64,000 nt of DNA from a virus. The notes below the pieces were generated by a model. It ran no database searches. It was not told the DNA's origin and saw only the letters and a program-made list of their open reading frames with translations. Both the position numbers and the translations under genes were made by a program. The DNA is taken from positions 1 through 64,000 of IMG/VR virus record IMGVR_UViG_3300035180_002703. The stretch is one strand, 5' to 3'. Below are positions 1 through 9,000 of the stretch, in pieces. Position 1 is the stretch's first letter. Each line of letters starts with the position of its first letter.

Positions 1-630
1 TCGACTGCCGTCGGGGTTTCATCGTTTGGGGCCGGGCCATATACGGTCACGCTGCCGAACCCAGGGTTGTGGTACGTGTGGGCGTTTGATTCGTCCGGCG
101 TAGTTGCAGAGCCTGGTGCGGTTTGGGCGTCTAGCAGTAACGTGTCCGAGCTTGAGGCGGTTGGGCTGAAGATACGTGACATTCTGAGGGATAACCAGAA
201 GGGCATCGAGGCGATACTCCATACTGTTTACCCGGACTCGACGCTAAAATGCATTCATTACGGGTCGGCGGTGCTGGTAGATGATTTCCCTGCCATCCTG
301 GTGCGAGACCCGAGAGACGATGTAGAATGGGCGTTTTTCCCGTACGGGGAAATTCACACGTACCGGTTCACGATCTTCTGCCTGGTCATTCATCCAGACG
401 AACAGACAGAGATGGACTTCGCGACACAGTTCGGGGAAGCTGTCAAATTCATTCTGCGGCAGCCGCACTACGTAACGATTACACTCGATAGCGGTGTCGT
501 GATTGATAACTGCCAGGTATCGGACATCCGCGTCGACGATACCGATCTTGGCGGCGACGCTGCACATGGTGCAGTTGCGTCACTGTCGTGGAGTGGCGTT
601 GCTATCAAGCAGCACACGGAGGGAGCATAA
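1..630 (+). CDS. Virion (neck/tail) protein, 5' end outside window
   Basis: The frame is open from base 1 with no stop, so the gene begins upstream of the window; the TTG near base 67 is only an internal candidate. The first ~45 residues are Gly/Ser/Val-rich and end in a beta-strand pattern (YTVTLPNPG). The remaining ~165 residues alternate beta strands and a helix, roughly as in small neck or tail-terminator proteins. It precedes other tail genes by 3 bp in the same direction. The structural role is inferred from position; no family motif is recognised. Confidence 0.6.
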   Translation, partial: STAVGVSSFGAGPYTVTLPNPGLWYVWAFDSSGVVAEPGAVWASSSNVSELEAVGLKIRDILRDNQKGIEAILHTVYPDSTLKCIHYGSAVLVDDFPAILVRDPRDDVEWAFFPYGEIHTYRFTIFCLVIHPDEQTEMDFATQFGEAVKFILRQPHYVTITLDSGVVIDNCQVSDIRVDDTDLGGDAAHGAVASLSWSGVAIKQHTEGA

Positions 631-633
631 AGA

Positions 634-1443
634 ATGGCAATTACAGCGTCTCAACTGACGACACTGACCGACTATGATGGGCAGACATACGTCAAGGCGT
701 TGGGCAATGCGTCGAGCGACATTGGGCTTGGCGATTCGTCCCAGGCTATTGGGTCCGACTGGGGTGTTAGCAAGAATGTGAGGAATCAGATCGCGTCGGC
801 ATTGGCATTTCAGTCCGTCGACTTTCTTTCCTACATCAGCGCGCTGAACTCAACGGCTACGCGCATTGACGCGGCGTCATATGTTGCTGGCGTACTCCAG
901 CCGGAGTACAATGCGCTCGTTTCTTTGTGTGCCTCTAGCGGCATCTCAGGGGTATCTTCGCTAGATACATACTGCAGCTACTACAACACCGGGGCGGGTG
1001 GTCCTTGGTCTGCGCTTTTGTCCCCTGACTTTCGTACGCTCTACGGCATTCTCAACGTCGGGTCGTACCCGTCACCGTGGAATGTATACTTTGAGGTTCT
1101 TCAGGGCACGACGTATACGAACGGATTGAGGAAGTTGGTCGTGGGCGGTTCGCAGACCGCCGGGCAGGATATCGACCCAAACAAGTATGCCGGTGGATTT
1201 GGGCAGGTGAAATGGACTGGCGTGACAGGGTCCGGCTCGGCGTCGGTTACTGGCACATGGCGCAAGACAGACGGATCGACCCAGACCGGAAATGGCTCTG
1301 CTGCCATTGCTGGAGCAAGCGGCACTGCGGTATTGACTCCGCCGTTCCCAAATGCATTGTTGCTGTCTGTGACCAATATCAGCGTCACTGGCCTTTCAGC
1401 CGGAACGGTTTACGTTGAGGCAAAGCGCCCTACTGGCAGGTAG
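634..1443 (+). CDS. Hypothetical virion structural protein
   Basis: The product is 269 aa. The start follows a GGAGGG ribosome site. The N-terminal half (about 1-120) is helical and contains a repeated D-x-S/Y pattern. The C-terminal part (about 150-269) is Gly/Ser/Thr-rich and strand-forming, with a terminal segment resembling small Ig-like virion domains. It lies between the neck-like gene and the glycosyltransferase in the late strand orientation. I do not recognise the family; a virion role rests on composition and location. Confidence 0.5.
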   Translation: MAITASQLTTLTDYDGQTYVKALGNASSDIGLGDSSQAIGSDWGVSKNVRNQIASALAFQSVDFLSYISALNSTATRIDAASYVAGVLQPEYNALVSLCASSGISGVSSLDTYCSYYNTGAGGPWSALLSPDFRTLYGILNVGSYPSPWNVYFEVLQGTTYTNGLRKLVVGGSQTAGQDIDPNKYAGGFGQVKWTGVTGSGSASVTGTWRKTDGSTQTGNGSAAIAGASGTAVLTPPFPNALLLSVTNISVTGLSAGTVYVEAKRPTGR

Positions 1444-1444
1444 T

Positions 1445-2305
1445 ATGAACGCTTCGCCGCAGCATGGTTCTGGTGAGCGACGTCCAGAGGTACCACCGAA
1501 TATCCGCTGGTTCGTGACGTCGTGCGGCATTGGGGATTACATCATCGTGTTTTCCCCAATCGCCGAGTATCTGAGAAAGTGGCCATACGCCATAGCCCAT
1601 GTGGCGATTCAGCCTTCACTGAAAGCGTGTTGCATCGAAGGTTGGGACCGTGTTGAGTATATCGTATCCGATACGTGCCCAGAAGGTTTTACCGACATAC
1701 TTTCGACGACGTGGAAGGACCTGCCGCCGGATTATGAAGGAGCGCCGCACAGGTACGCATGGTGGTTTCTCGCGGGGCTGTCATGGTGGAACAAGCGACT
1801 ATGGTACTTCCCGACCAGAGAGGAAGTTGCTGCCGCCGATGCGTTATGGGGTAAGGGTAGGCCGAGGGTGTCTTTGCAATGGCATGGAACGTTCAAGGAC
1901 AAGACACATAGCGGATGGCCTGATGTAGCCCGATGGTTCATGGACCACGGCGCGAACCTGATGGGCTTGGATCAGTATGGCATGACTAATGCGATAGGTC
2001 CAAGGCTGGTTGGAACCCGTTCTATTCGTGAGGTGCTGGCTGTGGCTGCGACTGCGGATATTCACGTTGGGTTCTGCTCCGGGCCTTCATATGCGGCATT
2101 GGGGGCTAACGTTCCGTCTGTAATTCTGTTTCCGTACGATCAGCCGCACGAGATATTCTTGCCGATAACAACGCCTAACGTCTGGTGTCATCATCATCTG
2201 GGCAGCTTGGAAACAATAGGGACTAAAGAGATATTGGCAAGCTGCAATGAGGCATGGTCGCAGGTGATAGCGAAGTCGCGTGAAGAGGGGCACACAGGAT
2301 GGTAA
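1445..2305 (+). CDS. GT9-like glycosyltransferase (copy 1)
   Basis: The product is 286 aa. An N-terminal CGIGDY loop matches the GxGD motif of heptosyltransferase-type (GT9, GT-B fold) enzymes. The C-terminal half has RPRVSLQWHG, a GLDQxG segment, and SGPSYAALG followed by PYD, the donor-site layout of GT9. It is paralogous across its whole length to the protein at 16471-17328 and to the C-terminal half of 13358-15292. The ATG at 1445 is chosen because it follows the preceding stop; the frame is open a little further upstream. It overlaps the next gene by 7 bp. Sugar donor and acceptor are unknown; surface glycan or virion glycosylation are both possible. Confidence 0.75.
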   Translation: MNASPQHGSGERRPEVPPNIRWFVTSCGIGDYIIVFSPIAEYLRKWPYAIAHVAIQPSLKACCIEGWDRVEYIVSDTCPEGFTDILSTTWKDLPPDYEGAPHRYAWWFLAGLSWWNKRLWYFPTREEVAAADALWGKGRPRVSLQWHGTFKDKTHSGWPDVARWFMDHGANLMGLDQYGMTNAIGPRLVGTRSIREVLAVAATADIHVGFCSGPSYAALGANVPSVILFPYDQPHEIFLPITTPNVWCHHHLGSLETIGTKEILASCNEAWSQVIAKSREEGHTGW

Positions 2306-3081
2306 AGCTTGACGTATGCGCAGGGCGGTTCTGTCCGTTGTGTGGAGACGTTGGCCGTCTCGCATTTGACAAAGACGCATACCACCTGCGTGAATGCCGC
2401 GGAGAGGCTGTGGGGCGTTCTCACCCGCCCGTATTGTTATCGTGGCTGTGGCGAAGCGAAACCGAATATGATCGCCTATATCTCGAAGACTTGAACTACC
2501 ATAACGCGGTTCAGCGTGCTGGTGGGCAGGTGCCATTTGATGGGCGCGAAGAGGAGCTGGCTCGCGCGGCACACTCTAGGATGCGCCACCTGGAGCCATT
2601 CGTCAGCCCTGGCGCTAGCATATGTGATGTAGGTGCTGCGTACGGGATGCAGTCGCTTATTGCTTGTGCGATGGGCTATACGGCATTTTCGCTAGAGCCC
2701 AACCCAATGGTGGTTTCAGTAGCGCGTGCGGTTGGTAGACGTATTGAGGTAGGTACGTGGCGCGATGTAAAAGGCAATTGGGATGTCATCACTCTATTCG
2801 ACGTGTTCGAGCACTTGACGCGTCCGCGCGCGTGTTTGCGTCATCTGGTGAACTGTCTTACCCCGGCAGGCGTAATCTTATTGGAGATGCCAGAATGGGA
2901 CGCTGGTAACAGCCGGTGCATGAAGCACGTCAGACCGGAGCAACATCCGGTACTCTATTCGGCAGGCGCTGCGGAGCAGTTGTTTTCCGAAGAGGGTCTG
3001 CGTGTACTGGAGTTTCATAGGCCGGTGCGCGGTGAATTGGGTAAGATGTCGTGGTTGCTCATGCGTTCGGAAGTGGAGTAA
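2299..3081 (+). CDS. SAM-dependent methyltransferase with N-terminal zinc motif
   Basis: The product is 260 aa. An N-terminal CPLCG plus later Cys/His residues suggests a small zinc knuckle. A class I methyltransferase fold follows: motif I ICDVGAAYG near residue 110, an acidic strand end (SLEPN), DVITLFDVFEHL around 160-172, and a post-motif strand LLEMPE. The same arrangement occurs in methyltransferases of polysaccharide biosynthesis. It overlaps the upstream GT9 gene, so the two are probably cotranslated and act on one glycan. The acceptor is not deducible. Confidence 0.75.
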   Translation: MVKLDVCAGRFCPLCGDVGRLAFDKDAYHLRECRGEAVGRSHPPVLLSWLWRSETEYDRLYLEDLNYHNAVQRAGGQVPFDGREEELARAAHSRMRHLEPFVSPGASICDVGAAYGMQSLIACAMGYTAFSLEPNPMVVSVARAVGRRIEVGTWRDVKGNWDVITLFDVFEHLTRPRACLRHLVNCLTPAGVILLEMPEWDAGNSRCMKHVRPEQHPVLYSAGAAEQLFSEEGLRVLEFHRPVRGELGKMSWLLMRSEVE

Positions 3082-3197
3082 AGCGCCGCGCCCGCCTATC
3101 TCCACTATGGTCGCCGGAGGCTTACAGCGTTGTTTAGAAGCCTGGTGCGACCAACAGATGCCGCTGGCCTGGCCCCCTCCGGGCTTGTGCGGCAGAG

Positions 3198-3234
3198 CCT
3201 GCCGGGAGGCTACCCCCTCTCCCCTCCCGGCAGG
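3198..3234. terminator. Perfect 12-bp hairpin upstream of tRNA array
   Basis: CCTGCCGGGAGG at 3198-3209 pairs perfectly with CCTCCCGGCAGG at 3223-3234 around a 13-nt loop. No U-run follows, so it could be a terminator-like stem, an RNA end protector, or a processing site before the tRNAs. Confidence 0.5.
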
Positions 3235-3247
3235 GGAATTAGATCGG

Positions 3248-3319
3248 TGGGGGATCGTCTAGTGGCAAGACACCGGGTGTGATCCCGGAGAGATCGGTTC
3301 GATTCCGACAGCCCAGCCA
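3248..3319 (+). tRNA. tRNA-like element 1 (possible His, GTG), degenerate
   Basis: The D-arm is intact and nearly identical to the downstream tRNA-Gln. The anticodon stem CCGGG/CCCGG closes a 6-nt loop (TGTGAT) instead of 7. The TTCG T-loop and a genomically encoded CCA are present. Only about 4 of 7 acceptor pairs form and one T-stem pair is A-C. It is the first of three units with an exact 95-bp period. It may be a decaying tRNA or a non-canonical tRNA-like RNA; charging is doubtful. Confidence 0.45.
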
Positions 3320-3342
3320 TATTGAGATGGGGATTGGTTTGA

Positions 3343-3414
3343 CGGGGGATCGTCTAGTGGCAAGACACCGGCTAACGAGCCGGAGAGATCGGTTCGATTC
3401 CGACAACCCGACCA
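3343..3414 (+). tRNA. tRNA-like element 2, degenerate
   Basis: The layout matches element 1: same 5' half, anticodon stem CCGGC/GCCGG with a 6-nt loop (TAACGA), same T-arm, and encoded CCA after ACCCG. The acceptor pairs over about 4 bp only. If the T is position 33, the anticodon would read AAC, which is unusual in bacteria. A functional tRNA is uncertain. Confidence 0.4.
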
Positions 3415-3437
3415 TATTGAGGTGGGAATGGCTTTGG

Positions 3438-3511
3438 TGGGGGATCGTCTAGTGGCAGGACATCGGCCTTTGAAGCCGTCAGCCCGGGTTCGAATCCTGG
3501 TCCCCCAGCCA
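3438..3511 (+). tRNA. tRNA-Gln (TTG anticodon)
   Basis: A full cloverleaf is visible: acceptor TGGGGGA/TCCCCCA (7 bp), D-stem GTCT/GGAC, anticodon loop CTTTGAA with anticodon TTG, T-arm CCGGG-TTCGAAT-CCTGG with one G-T pair, discriminator G and encoded CCA. The UGGGG-start acceptor is typical of bacterial tRNA-Gln. The outermost anticodon pair is T-T. It ends 14 bp before the next CDS. Confidence 0.88.
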
Positions 3512-3525
3512 CACCGAGGTGTGTG

Positions 3526-4218
3526 ATGCCGCGCATAATGGAGGTCGATCTTGGCAGCCTAATGGGGTATTGGCCTCCCGGCGTCAGCCCTGTGGTATTG
3601 GCGATTGACTGCGACACCAGGGAGGCAACACGCATACTTGAGACGTTGGCGAAGCGCCATGAAGAGCTGGGGCCGGTAGCCAAAGACGTCGCCAAGATAC
3701 TGCGAGAGGATTTGGGGGAACAGTTCAAACAGGGGGGCGATCCTCCCTGGGTGCCGCTCAAGCCATCGACGCTGGCTGCCAAAATGATCAACGGGCTTCC
3801 GCCAAAAGGGAAGAATGGGAAGGTGCTGCCTAGACTGCGTCAGAACGGCGGAGCAACGAGCATCCTGATTGCAACCGGGGCGTTGAGAGACTCCTACCGG
3901 CAAAGCGGTGTGCGCGGGCACGTAGAGATCATAGACGAAAAGACGGGTGCCGTTGAGGTGGGGTCGCAATTGCCGGTTCCGGGCGGGAAAGTGAGCCTGG
4001 CTGCCATCCACCAATATGGGACCAGCCCTTATACGATTGTTCCTAGGGTGGCGCGGGCGCTTAGGTTCATTGGATCGAATGGAGAGCAGGTGTTGGCTAA
4101 GATTGTGCATCATCCAGGACTGCCCGCGCGTCCCGTGCGTATAACAGATAATGCACTAGGAAAGATCGTTACTCGAATGAAGAAGCACTTGCTGGGTTCG
4201 GAGTCGGCTGTGGTCTAG
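3526..4218 (+). CDS. Tail completion / virion morphogenesis protein (gpG/HK97 gp10-type)
   Basis: The product is 230 aa. Features typical of phage virion morphogenesis proteins are visible: GDPPWVPLKPSTLAAK in the N-terminal half, LIATGALRDSY near the centre, AIHQYGT, and a C-terminal PARPV followed by a basic helix. Such proteins join tail to head or finish the tail tube. The ATG at 3526 lies 6 nt after GAGG; an in-frame GTG precedes it. It sits between the tRNA array and the tail tube gene, as expected for the neck region. Confidence 0.75.
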   Translation: MPRIMEVDLGSLMGYWPPGVSPVVLAIDCDTREATRILETLAKRHEELGPVAKDVAKILREDLGEQFKQGGDPPWVPLKPSTLAAKMINGLPPKGKNGKVLPRLRQNGGATSILIATGALRDSYRQSGVRGHVEIIDEKTGAVEVGSQLPVPGGKVSLAAIHQYGTSPYTIVPRVARALRFIGSNGEQVLAKIVHHPGLPARPVRITDNALGKIVTRMKKHLLGSESAVV

Positions 4219-4232
4219 ATTGAGCATAGTGT

Positions 4233-4315
4233 GGCCGAGTAGTTTGGCGTACGGCCCGCCAACGAGCGTACACGGCTCCAATCCGATAGGCAGCGTCCTG
4301 TCGGGCTGGGGCCGT
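4233..4315 (+). ncRNA. Conserved structured RNA element, copy A
   Basis: This intergenic RNA has a 6-bp hairpin P1 (TTGGCG 4244-4249 / CGCCAA 4257-4262). An 8-bp P2 follows (4272-4279 / 4308-4315). P2 encloses, across an AAT/GCT internal loop, an 8-bp P3 (4283-4290 / 4297-4304). GGCC in the P1 loop could pair with GGCC at 4233-4236. Copy B (61126-61208) keeps the same fold with compensatory changes. It lies in the 172-bp leader of the tail tube gene. No known family recognised. Confidence 0.7.
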
Positions 4316-4390
4316 GTTGTATTTTCGGATATGCGCAAGAACCGGTTCTCCGGGTAAAGGCCACGAACAGATGGCCGGGGAGTAATTGAA

Positions 4391-5251
4391 ATGGCAACTG
4401 CGACCACCCAATTTTATAAGAGTGTATTGCTGATCGGTTCGACGCCCATCCCGGCATACCCGGGTGCCACATTGCGGTGCGATAAGAACTGGGCAATCCC
4501 TCCAATCATTGGGAACTACTGGCAATGGAACTATGGGATCGGGTTCAGGCAGCCGGTTGTGGATATCAACCTAGTTGTGCGCGATAAGGCTGGTGAAGCG
4601 CTATCCGCTAGCTTCCTGAACATGTTCACGACCCGATCGGCTGATGCTGCGCATGACACCACGGCGATTACGGGTGGAATCCAGTATTGGGATGGGCGCA
4701 CAGGTTTTACGATGAATGGAGCCAAGGCCGACTCCTTCTCGATATCGTGTGCAAAGGGTGAGGACATCCAGATGTCCGTGCGTTTCGTTGGAACGACGAT
4801 CACCGCGCTCGGTTCTGCGCCTGTGGTGTCTGCTTGGGATAACACGCAGATACTGCGGTTCAAGGGCGTCAATCTGGGCAGCGCGATGACAGACAAGATT
4901 TGGCGGTTTGGTCTGTCGTTTTCCAACAACCACTCGCCAGACATGTCGCTCAACGGTTCCGAATTCCCCGCCGCGCAGAACGCTGGGATGATGACCGTTG
5001 GCTTCAACTGCCGTGCACAGGCGGCAGACGCTGCGGCAATTGAAGCGCTCGATGCATCCGGCCCGTTCGCCCAGACGGTTGTCATCACCGGCAGCACGAA
5101 GACCTGCACGTTTACGCTGAACGGCTTGCTGGCTAACAATCCTTCGGACCGCGTGATCACCGTTCCTCGTAACATGCGCGACTATGTGTGGTCGTGTCTG
5201 GGCGGCGATGGTCAAACGACCGCCCCGCTGACCATTTCTTCAACATTCTAA
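4391..5251 (+). CDS. Major tail tube protein
   Basis: The product is 286 aa and rich in Ala, Thr, Ser, Gly and beta-strand patterns. An N-terminal MATATTQFYKSVLLIG strand is followed by repeated hydrophobic/polar alternation, and a C-terminal TCTFTLNGL segment resembles the tube-fold end. It immediately precedes the G/GT chaperone pair and the tape measure gene, the standard siphovirus order. The ribosome site GGGGAG is 8 nt upstream. The assignment is mostly from synteny and composition. Confidence 0.75.
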   Translation: MATATTQFYKSVLLIGSTPIPAYPGATLRCDKNWAIPPIIGNYWQWNYGIGFRQPVVDINLVVRDKAGEALSASFLNMFTTRSADAAHDTTAITGGIQYWDGRTGFTMNGAKADSFSISCAKGEDIQMSVRFVGTTITALGSAPVVSAWDNTQILRFKGVNLGSAMTDKIWRFGLSFSNNHSPDMSLNGSEFPAAQNAGMMTVGFNCRAQAADAAAIEALDASGPFAQTVVITGSTKTCTFTLNGLLANNPSDRVITVPRNMRDYVWSCLGGDGQTTAPLTISSTF

Positions 5252-5268
5252 AGATAAGGGGAGAGGGT

Positions 5269-5808
5269 ATGGCAATCCGAGAAGTCAAAGTTGTACTGGA
5301 GGTTATCGAGAACGAGCTTGATGGCAGTGAAACGATCGTCCCAAACGAGCGTGACTTTGCCGCAGGTGAAAGCAAGATATCTCAGCTGGAGAAGCAGCTA
5401 GAGAACGCGACGTCTCGCAAGGACAGGAACAGTATATCGTTGCTCAAGCGACAGATCGCTGCGCTTCGTTCTGCCATTGATACGATGAAACAGCAGAGGT
5501 CGGCGGTCGTCGGGAAGGCGCAGAAGTACACGTACACATTGGTGAAGCCGACGTACGGGCGATGGCTTGAGGCGGAGGGAGCCGCTAAAACGATCCAGGA
5601 TGACGGCAGCGTAGTTGTAGACCAGCTGCGCATCCAGCGGGAGCTTCTGCCAGAGTGCGTCAAGGGGATGTCGCCGGAGCAGGTGGCGGAGCTTTCCCCA
5701 AACATCGCTGTCTACCTTTGGGGCGTTCTGCAGAATGCGATTTGGCCTGATCCGGCGCGCCTCCCTTTCTCGTTGCCGTCATCGCAGACTTCAACGATGG
5801 AAGACTAA
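5269..5808 (+). CDS. Tail assembly chaperone, short form (G-type)
   Basis: The product is 179 aa, with the start after AGGGGAGAGG. A central charged coiled-coil segment (about 40-85) is followed by a basic region. The C-terminal VAELSPNIAVYLWGVL block resembles tail chaperones that bind the tape measure protein. A canonical -1 slippery heptamer near its end would make the longer GT product. It lies directly before the tape measure gene. Confidence 0.75.
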   Translation: MAIREVKVVLEVIENELDGSETIVPNERDFAAGESKISQLEKQLENATSRKDRNSISLLKRQIAALRSAIDTMKQQRSAVVGKAQKYTYTLVKPTYGRWLEAEGAAKTIQDDGSVVVDQLRIQRELLPECVKGMSPEQVAELSPNIAVYLWGVLQNAIWPDPARLPFSLPSSQTSTMED

Positions 5809-5987
5809 GGAACGCTGATCGGCTATTGTACGAGGCCCAGTTGTATATCAACTGGAAGAACACCGGAGCATTGCCGCGTCCGATTTACGATATGGACGTG
5901 ACGACAATGCTCTACCTGTTTGCCATTGAGGCCGAGATGAATCCCGACTTTGATACGAGCGAGCTTGCGGCTAAGAACGTCGGCTGA
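5269..5987 (+). CDS. Tail assembly chaperone, frameshifted GT-type fusion
   Basis: Ribosomes slipping back one base at CCCTTTC (5763-5769) leave the short frame after 167 codons and continue in the -1 frame to TGA at 5985-5987, adding 72 residues. The extension begins LVAVIADFNDG and contains a VTTMLYLFAIEAEMN helix, without its own good start. A short G product plus G-T fusion before the tape measure gene is the widespread organisation in long-tailed phages. The fusion is predicted, not shown. Confidence 0.75.
5763..5769 (+). promoter_or_regulatory. -1 programmed frameshift slippery site
   Basis: C CCT TTC in the zero frame is an XXXYYYZ heptamer; both tRNAs can re-pair on CCC TTT. It is about 40 bases before the zero-frame stop and leads into a 72-codon open extension. 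Confidence 0.75.
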
Positions 5988-6027
5988 AAACGCGTGTGTC
6001 CATGCAGATAGACAGAGGTACACATAG

Positions 6028-9000
6028 ATGGCAGGAAGCTCTGATAACAAGGTAACCCTGTCGATACAGTGGGAGGGCATGGAGAAGGCGCTTCAGGACA
6101 TCTCGCGCTTTCGCCAGGAGCTGGATAGGCTTGGGACGGGCACTGGCGCGTTCCGTCCTAGCTCGGCATCTGCTGGTGCTGGGCCATTGCCCCAAGGAGC
6201 ATCCCCAGGTGCTCCTGCGCCTCCTGACCCGTATTCTGGTTATCGCCCTCCGTCCGCGCCGCAGGGAGCCTCCGGTACGAGCACTGCGATGGTCCCGTTG
6301 GGGTATGCCGGGGCTGGTGGGTGGTGGCAGTCGCAGCAAGCCCCGTCTGGTCCTGCCCCCGGAGAATATGCTCCTGCCGCGCCCGGGGTATATCGACTTG
6401 CTTCTGGTGCTGGGATAGACATTGGCAATGGCGTGACTGCATTTCCCCCTCAGCAGTCGTCTGGCGGAGGAGGGGGTGGAGGCATCGGTACCGTCTCATG
6501 TTCTACGATGACAGTTTCTGCCCAGACGGTTGTCGTGTCTGGTTCTGTTATCAGTGGCGGCGCGGCTGGAGCAGGTGGAACAGGTGGAGGGGGAGGGACA
6601 GGCATAGCGGGCCCTGGAGGGAGCGCGTTCGGATTAGGTGATTTGGCTTCCATGTTCAGCGGAGGCGGATCGACCTTCGGCGGAGGGTCTGGGGTGTTGC
6701 AGAGCTTCCTTAGCAAAGCTGGGTCTATGACCAGTGGCGCTGGCATATTGAGAGCTGCATTGGGGTTCCCTGCTGGAGCGGCGATTTGGGCCGGGTTGGA
6801 ACTAGGTGGGACCCTGGCTCAATACAGCTTGATGGGAAGCCAACCGACTTGGCAGCTCGGGTTGGAACAGCGCACGGCTCAGCAAGCCGGGCAATGGCTG
6901 GACCCATATTCCGCGGCTGCGGACTGGGAAATCAAAAAGTCCCAAGGCGAATATAATGAGAAGGGCGGGGACCCGTTCGCGCAGATATTTGGCGAAGTCC
7001 CCATTTACAAGCAATGGTGGGAAAGTACCTACGGCAGGCCGATCATTGAGGAGGGCAAGAAGAGGGCCGCCGATAAAGAGTACTACCATCTTCTAAAGGT
7101 ACGGCAAGCTTTGGAAGGCGGTCACACACCAATCACAGACTGGAGATTTGATGTAACGCAGCCGATGGTGTCATTAGCATCCATGATGCCATCCACAACC
7201 GGTGCTGCCGCGATGTTCAACAGAGATACCGACGAATGGATCGCAAACAAGATTGGCAGATATGGAAAGGATGGCGAAATCATCAATCCGGGACAGGGGT
7301 TTAGCATTGATGACCTCATGAGAGAACAGAGCTCCATATTGCGAGCATCGTCGGTGCTAGGGAATGACCCGATGTTGCAGCGCATCCTCAACTCGCAGAA
7401 CTGGAGCAAGGAAGTAAAGGGATATGCCTTGGACGCGGGGCAATACTTCGCGAGCACTGGGGATGTGTTCTCGGTAAGGTCTTTGCTGCCCGATCTCGGT
7501 AAGGAGGCATCTGACCAACTGCTTACTACGGCAATGCGTGTCAGGAGCCTTCAGATAACGCAGCAGTACGGACAGGCTGCGGCAACAAGCGCATCGGCTG
7601 GCGTTGAATACGCGAGAGGAACCGGCGCTGGTTACCAAAGCGTAGCAGCCGCCATTGGGAAAATGGCAGACCCATTGAAGCAACAGGCGAATTCGTTGCG
7701 TCAGCAGGCGGCTATCAGGACCAACCCGCTCGAAGCAGCGCAAATGAATGCGCAGGCAGATCAGCTAGAGGCGCAGGCGGCATCGATCCCGCAGCAACAG
7801 ACCAGGACGCTGATCAGTGGAGAAATGACATTGTTCTCCGCCCACCAGAGCATGGCTGAAACGCAGCTGACGAAAGCCATGTATGGGGGCGGTTCCGCGG
7901 AAGATGTTGTGGGAGCATATGGGGGGCTAAGAAAGCAGGCTCAGTCTAGGGCGGCTCAGTTCCTGGCTAACGCCACAAGGCCGGGCATACCTCCGGAAGA
8001 GGCGGAGGAATGGCGGGCCCGGGCAGCGGCAGAGGAATTGCAGGCATCGATCATGATCCCGCGTCAGGCAGGGCAGTTCCAGATCGGGTATGGGACCGCG
8101 CAGTTGGGTGTTCTCGGGGCTCAGGTGCAGTCGGGGATGACAATGGCCCAATTGTTCGGAGCGCCACTGGCTCAGTATCAGGCCGGAATGGGTCAGGTTG
8201 GGCTGATCCAGAAGCAGCAGGAATTCACCAACTGGCAGTTGTCGAACGCTGGCACCTTGGGGCTATCTCAAACAGAGCAGCTTCAATTGCAGCGCGAACT
8301 TGTGGACCTGAAAAGGCAGGAGGTCTCCGTTACCCAGCAGGTCATTCGCAGCTACTATTCCATGAGTACTAGCATTGCCTCGACCGAACGCGGGATTGCA
8401 CAGACGCAGCAGGGGCGAGCGAGCATTACCGGGGTAGGCGGCACAGCAGCGGTCCCGTATTGGGAACAGTCAATGAAGAAGGGCCACGAGGAGATCGATG
8501 CTATCGACAGAGAGATCAAAGCGCGGCTCGACCAAGGTCAGGACCCAAACTCGCCGGAGGTTGTAGCGCTGAAGGCCAAGCGCGAGGTCGCACTTACTAA
8601 TCTCGAACAGACGCGCGGAGGGATCGCTGGTACGCCAATGCCATATGAGTTCCGTATGGCACAGCGCGGAACCGAGTTCGCCTTCAACGTCATGTCGCGG
8701 ACCTATTTGCCGTGGGGTAACCAACGCGGGGCGCTTGTTGGCCTAATGGGATACGCCGGACAAGAACTGCAGACGATCAACGATCTGGAGAGGAAGGCGC
8801 ATCAATCTGGTGAGTGGCAGCCGTGGATGGAGGAGGCTTTCCAGCAGCGGCGCATCGATGTCGGCAACAGGATGGTCGGATACCAGCAGCAATACGAAAG
8901 CGGCTTCATGGACCGGCTGATCTCTTCCACATACAACGCTCCGCAGTCGATGGCTTTCGTGGCAAGCAGGTTTACGCAAATGGAAGCGGCTCCATTTATG

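Noticed and set aside
5809-5987. A separate small gene between the G chaperone and the tape measure gene
   Set aside because: No start codon with a ribosome site is present; the frame joins the upstream gene by the -1 slippery site.
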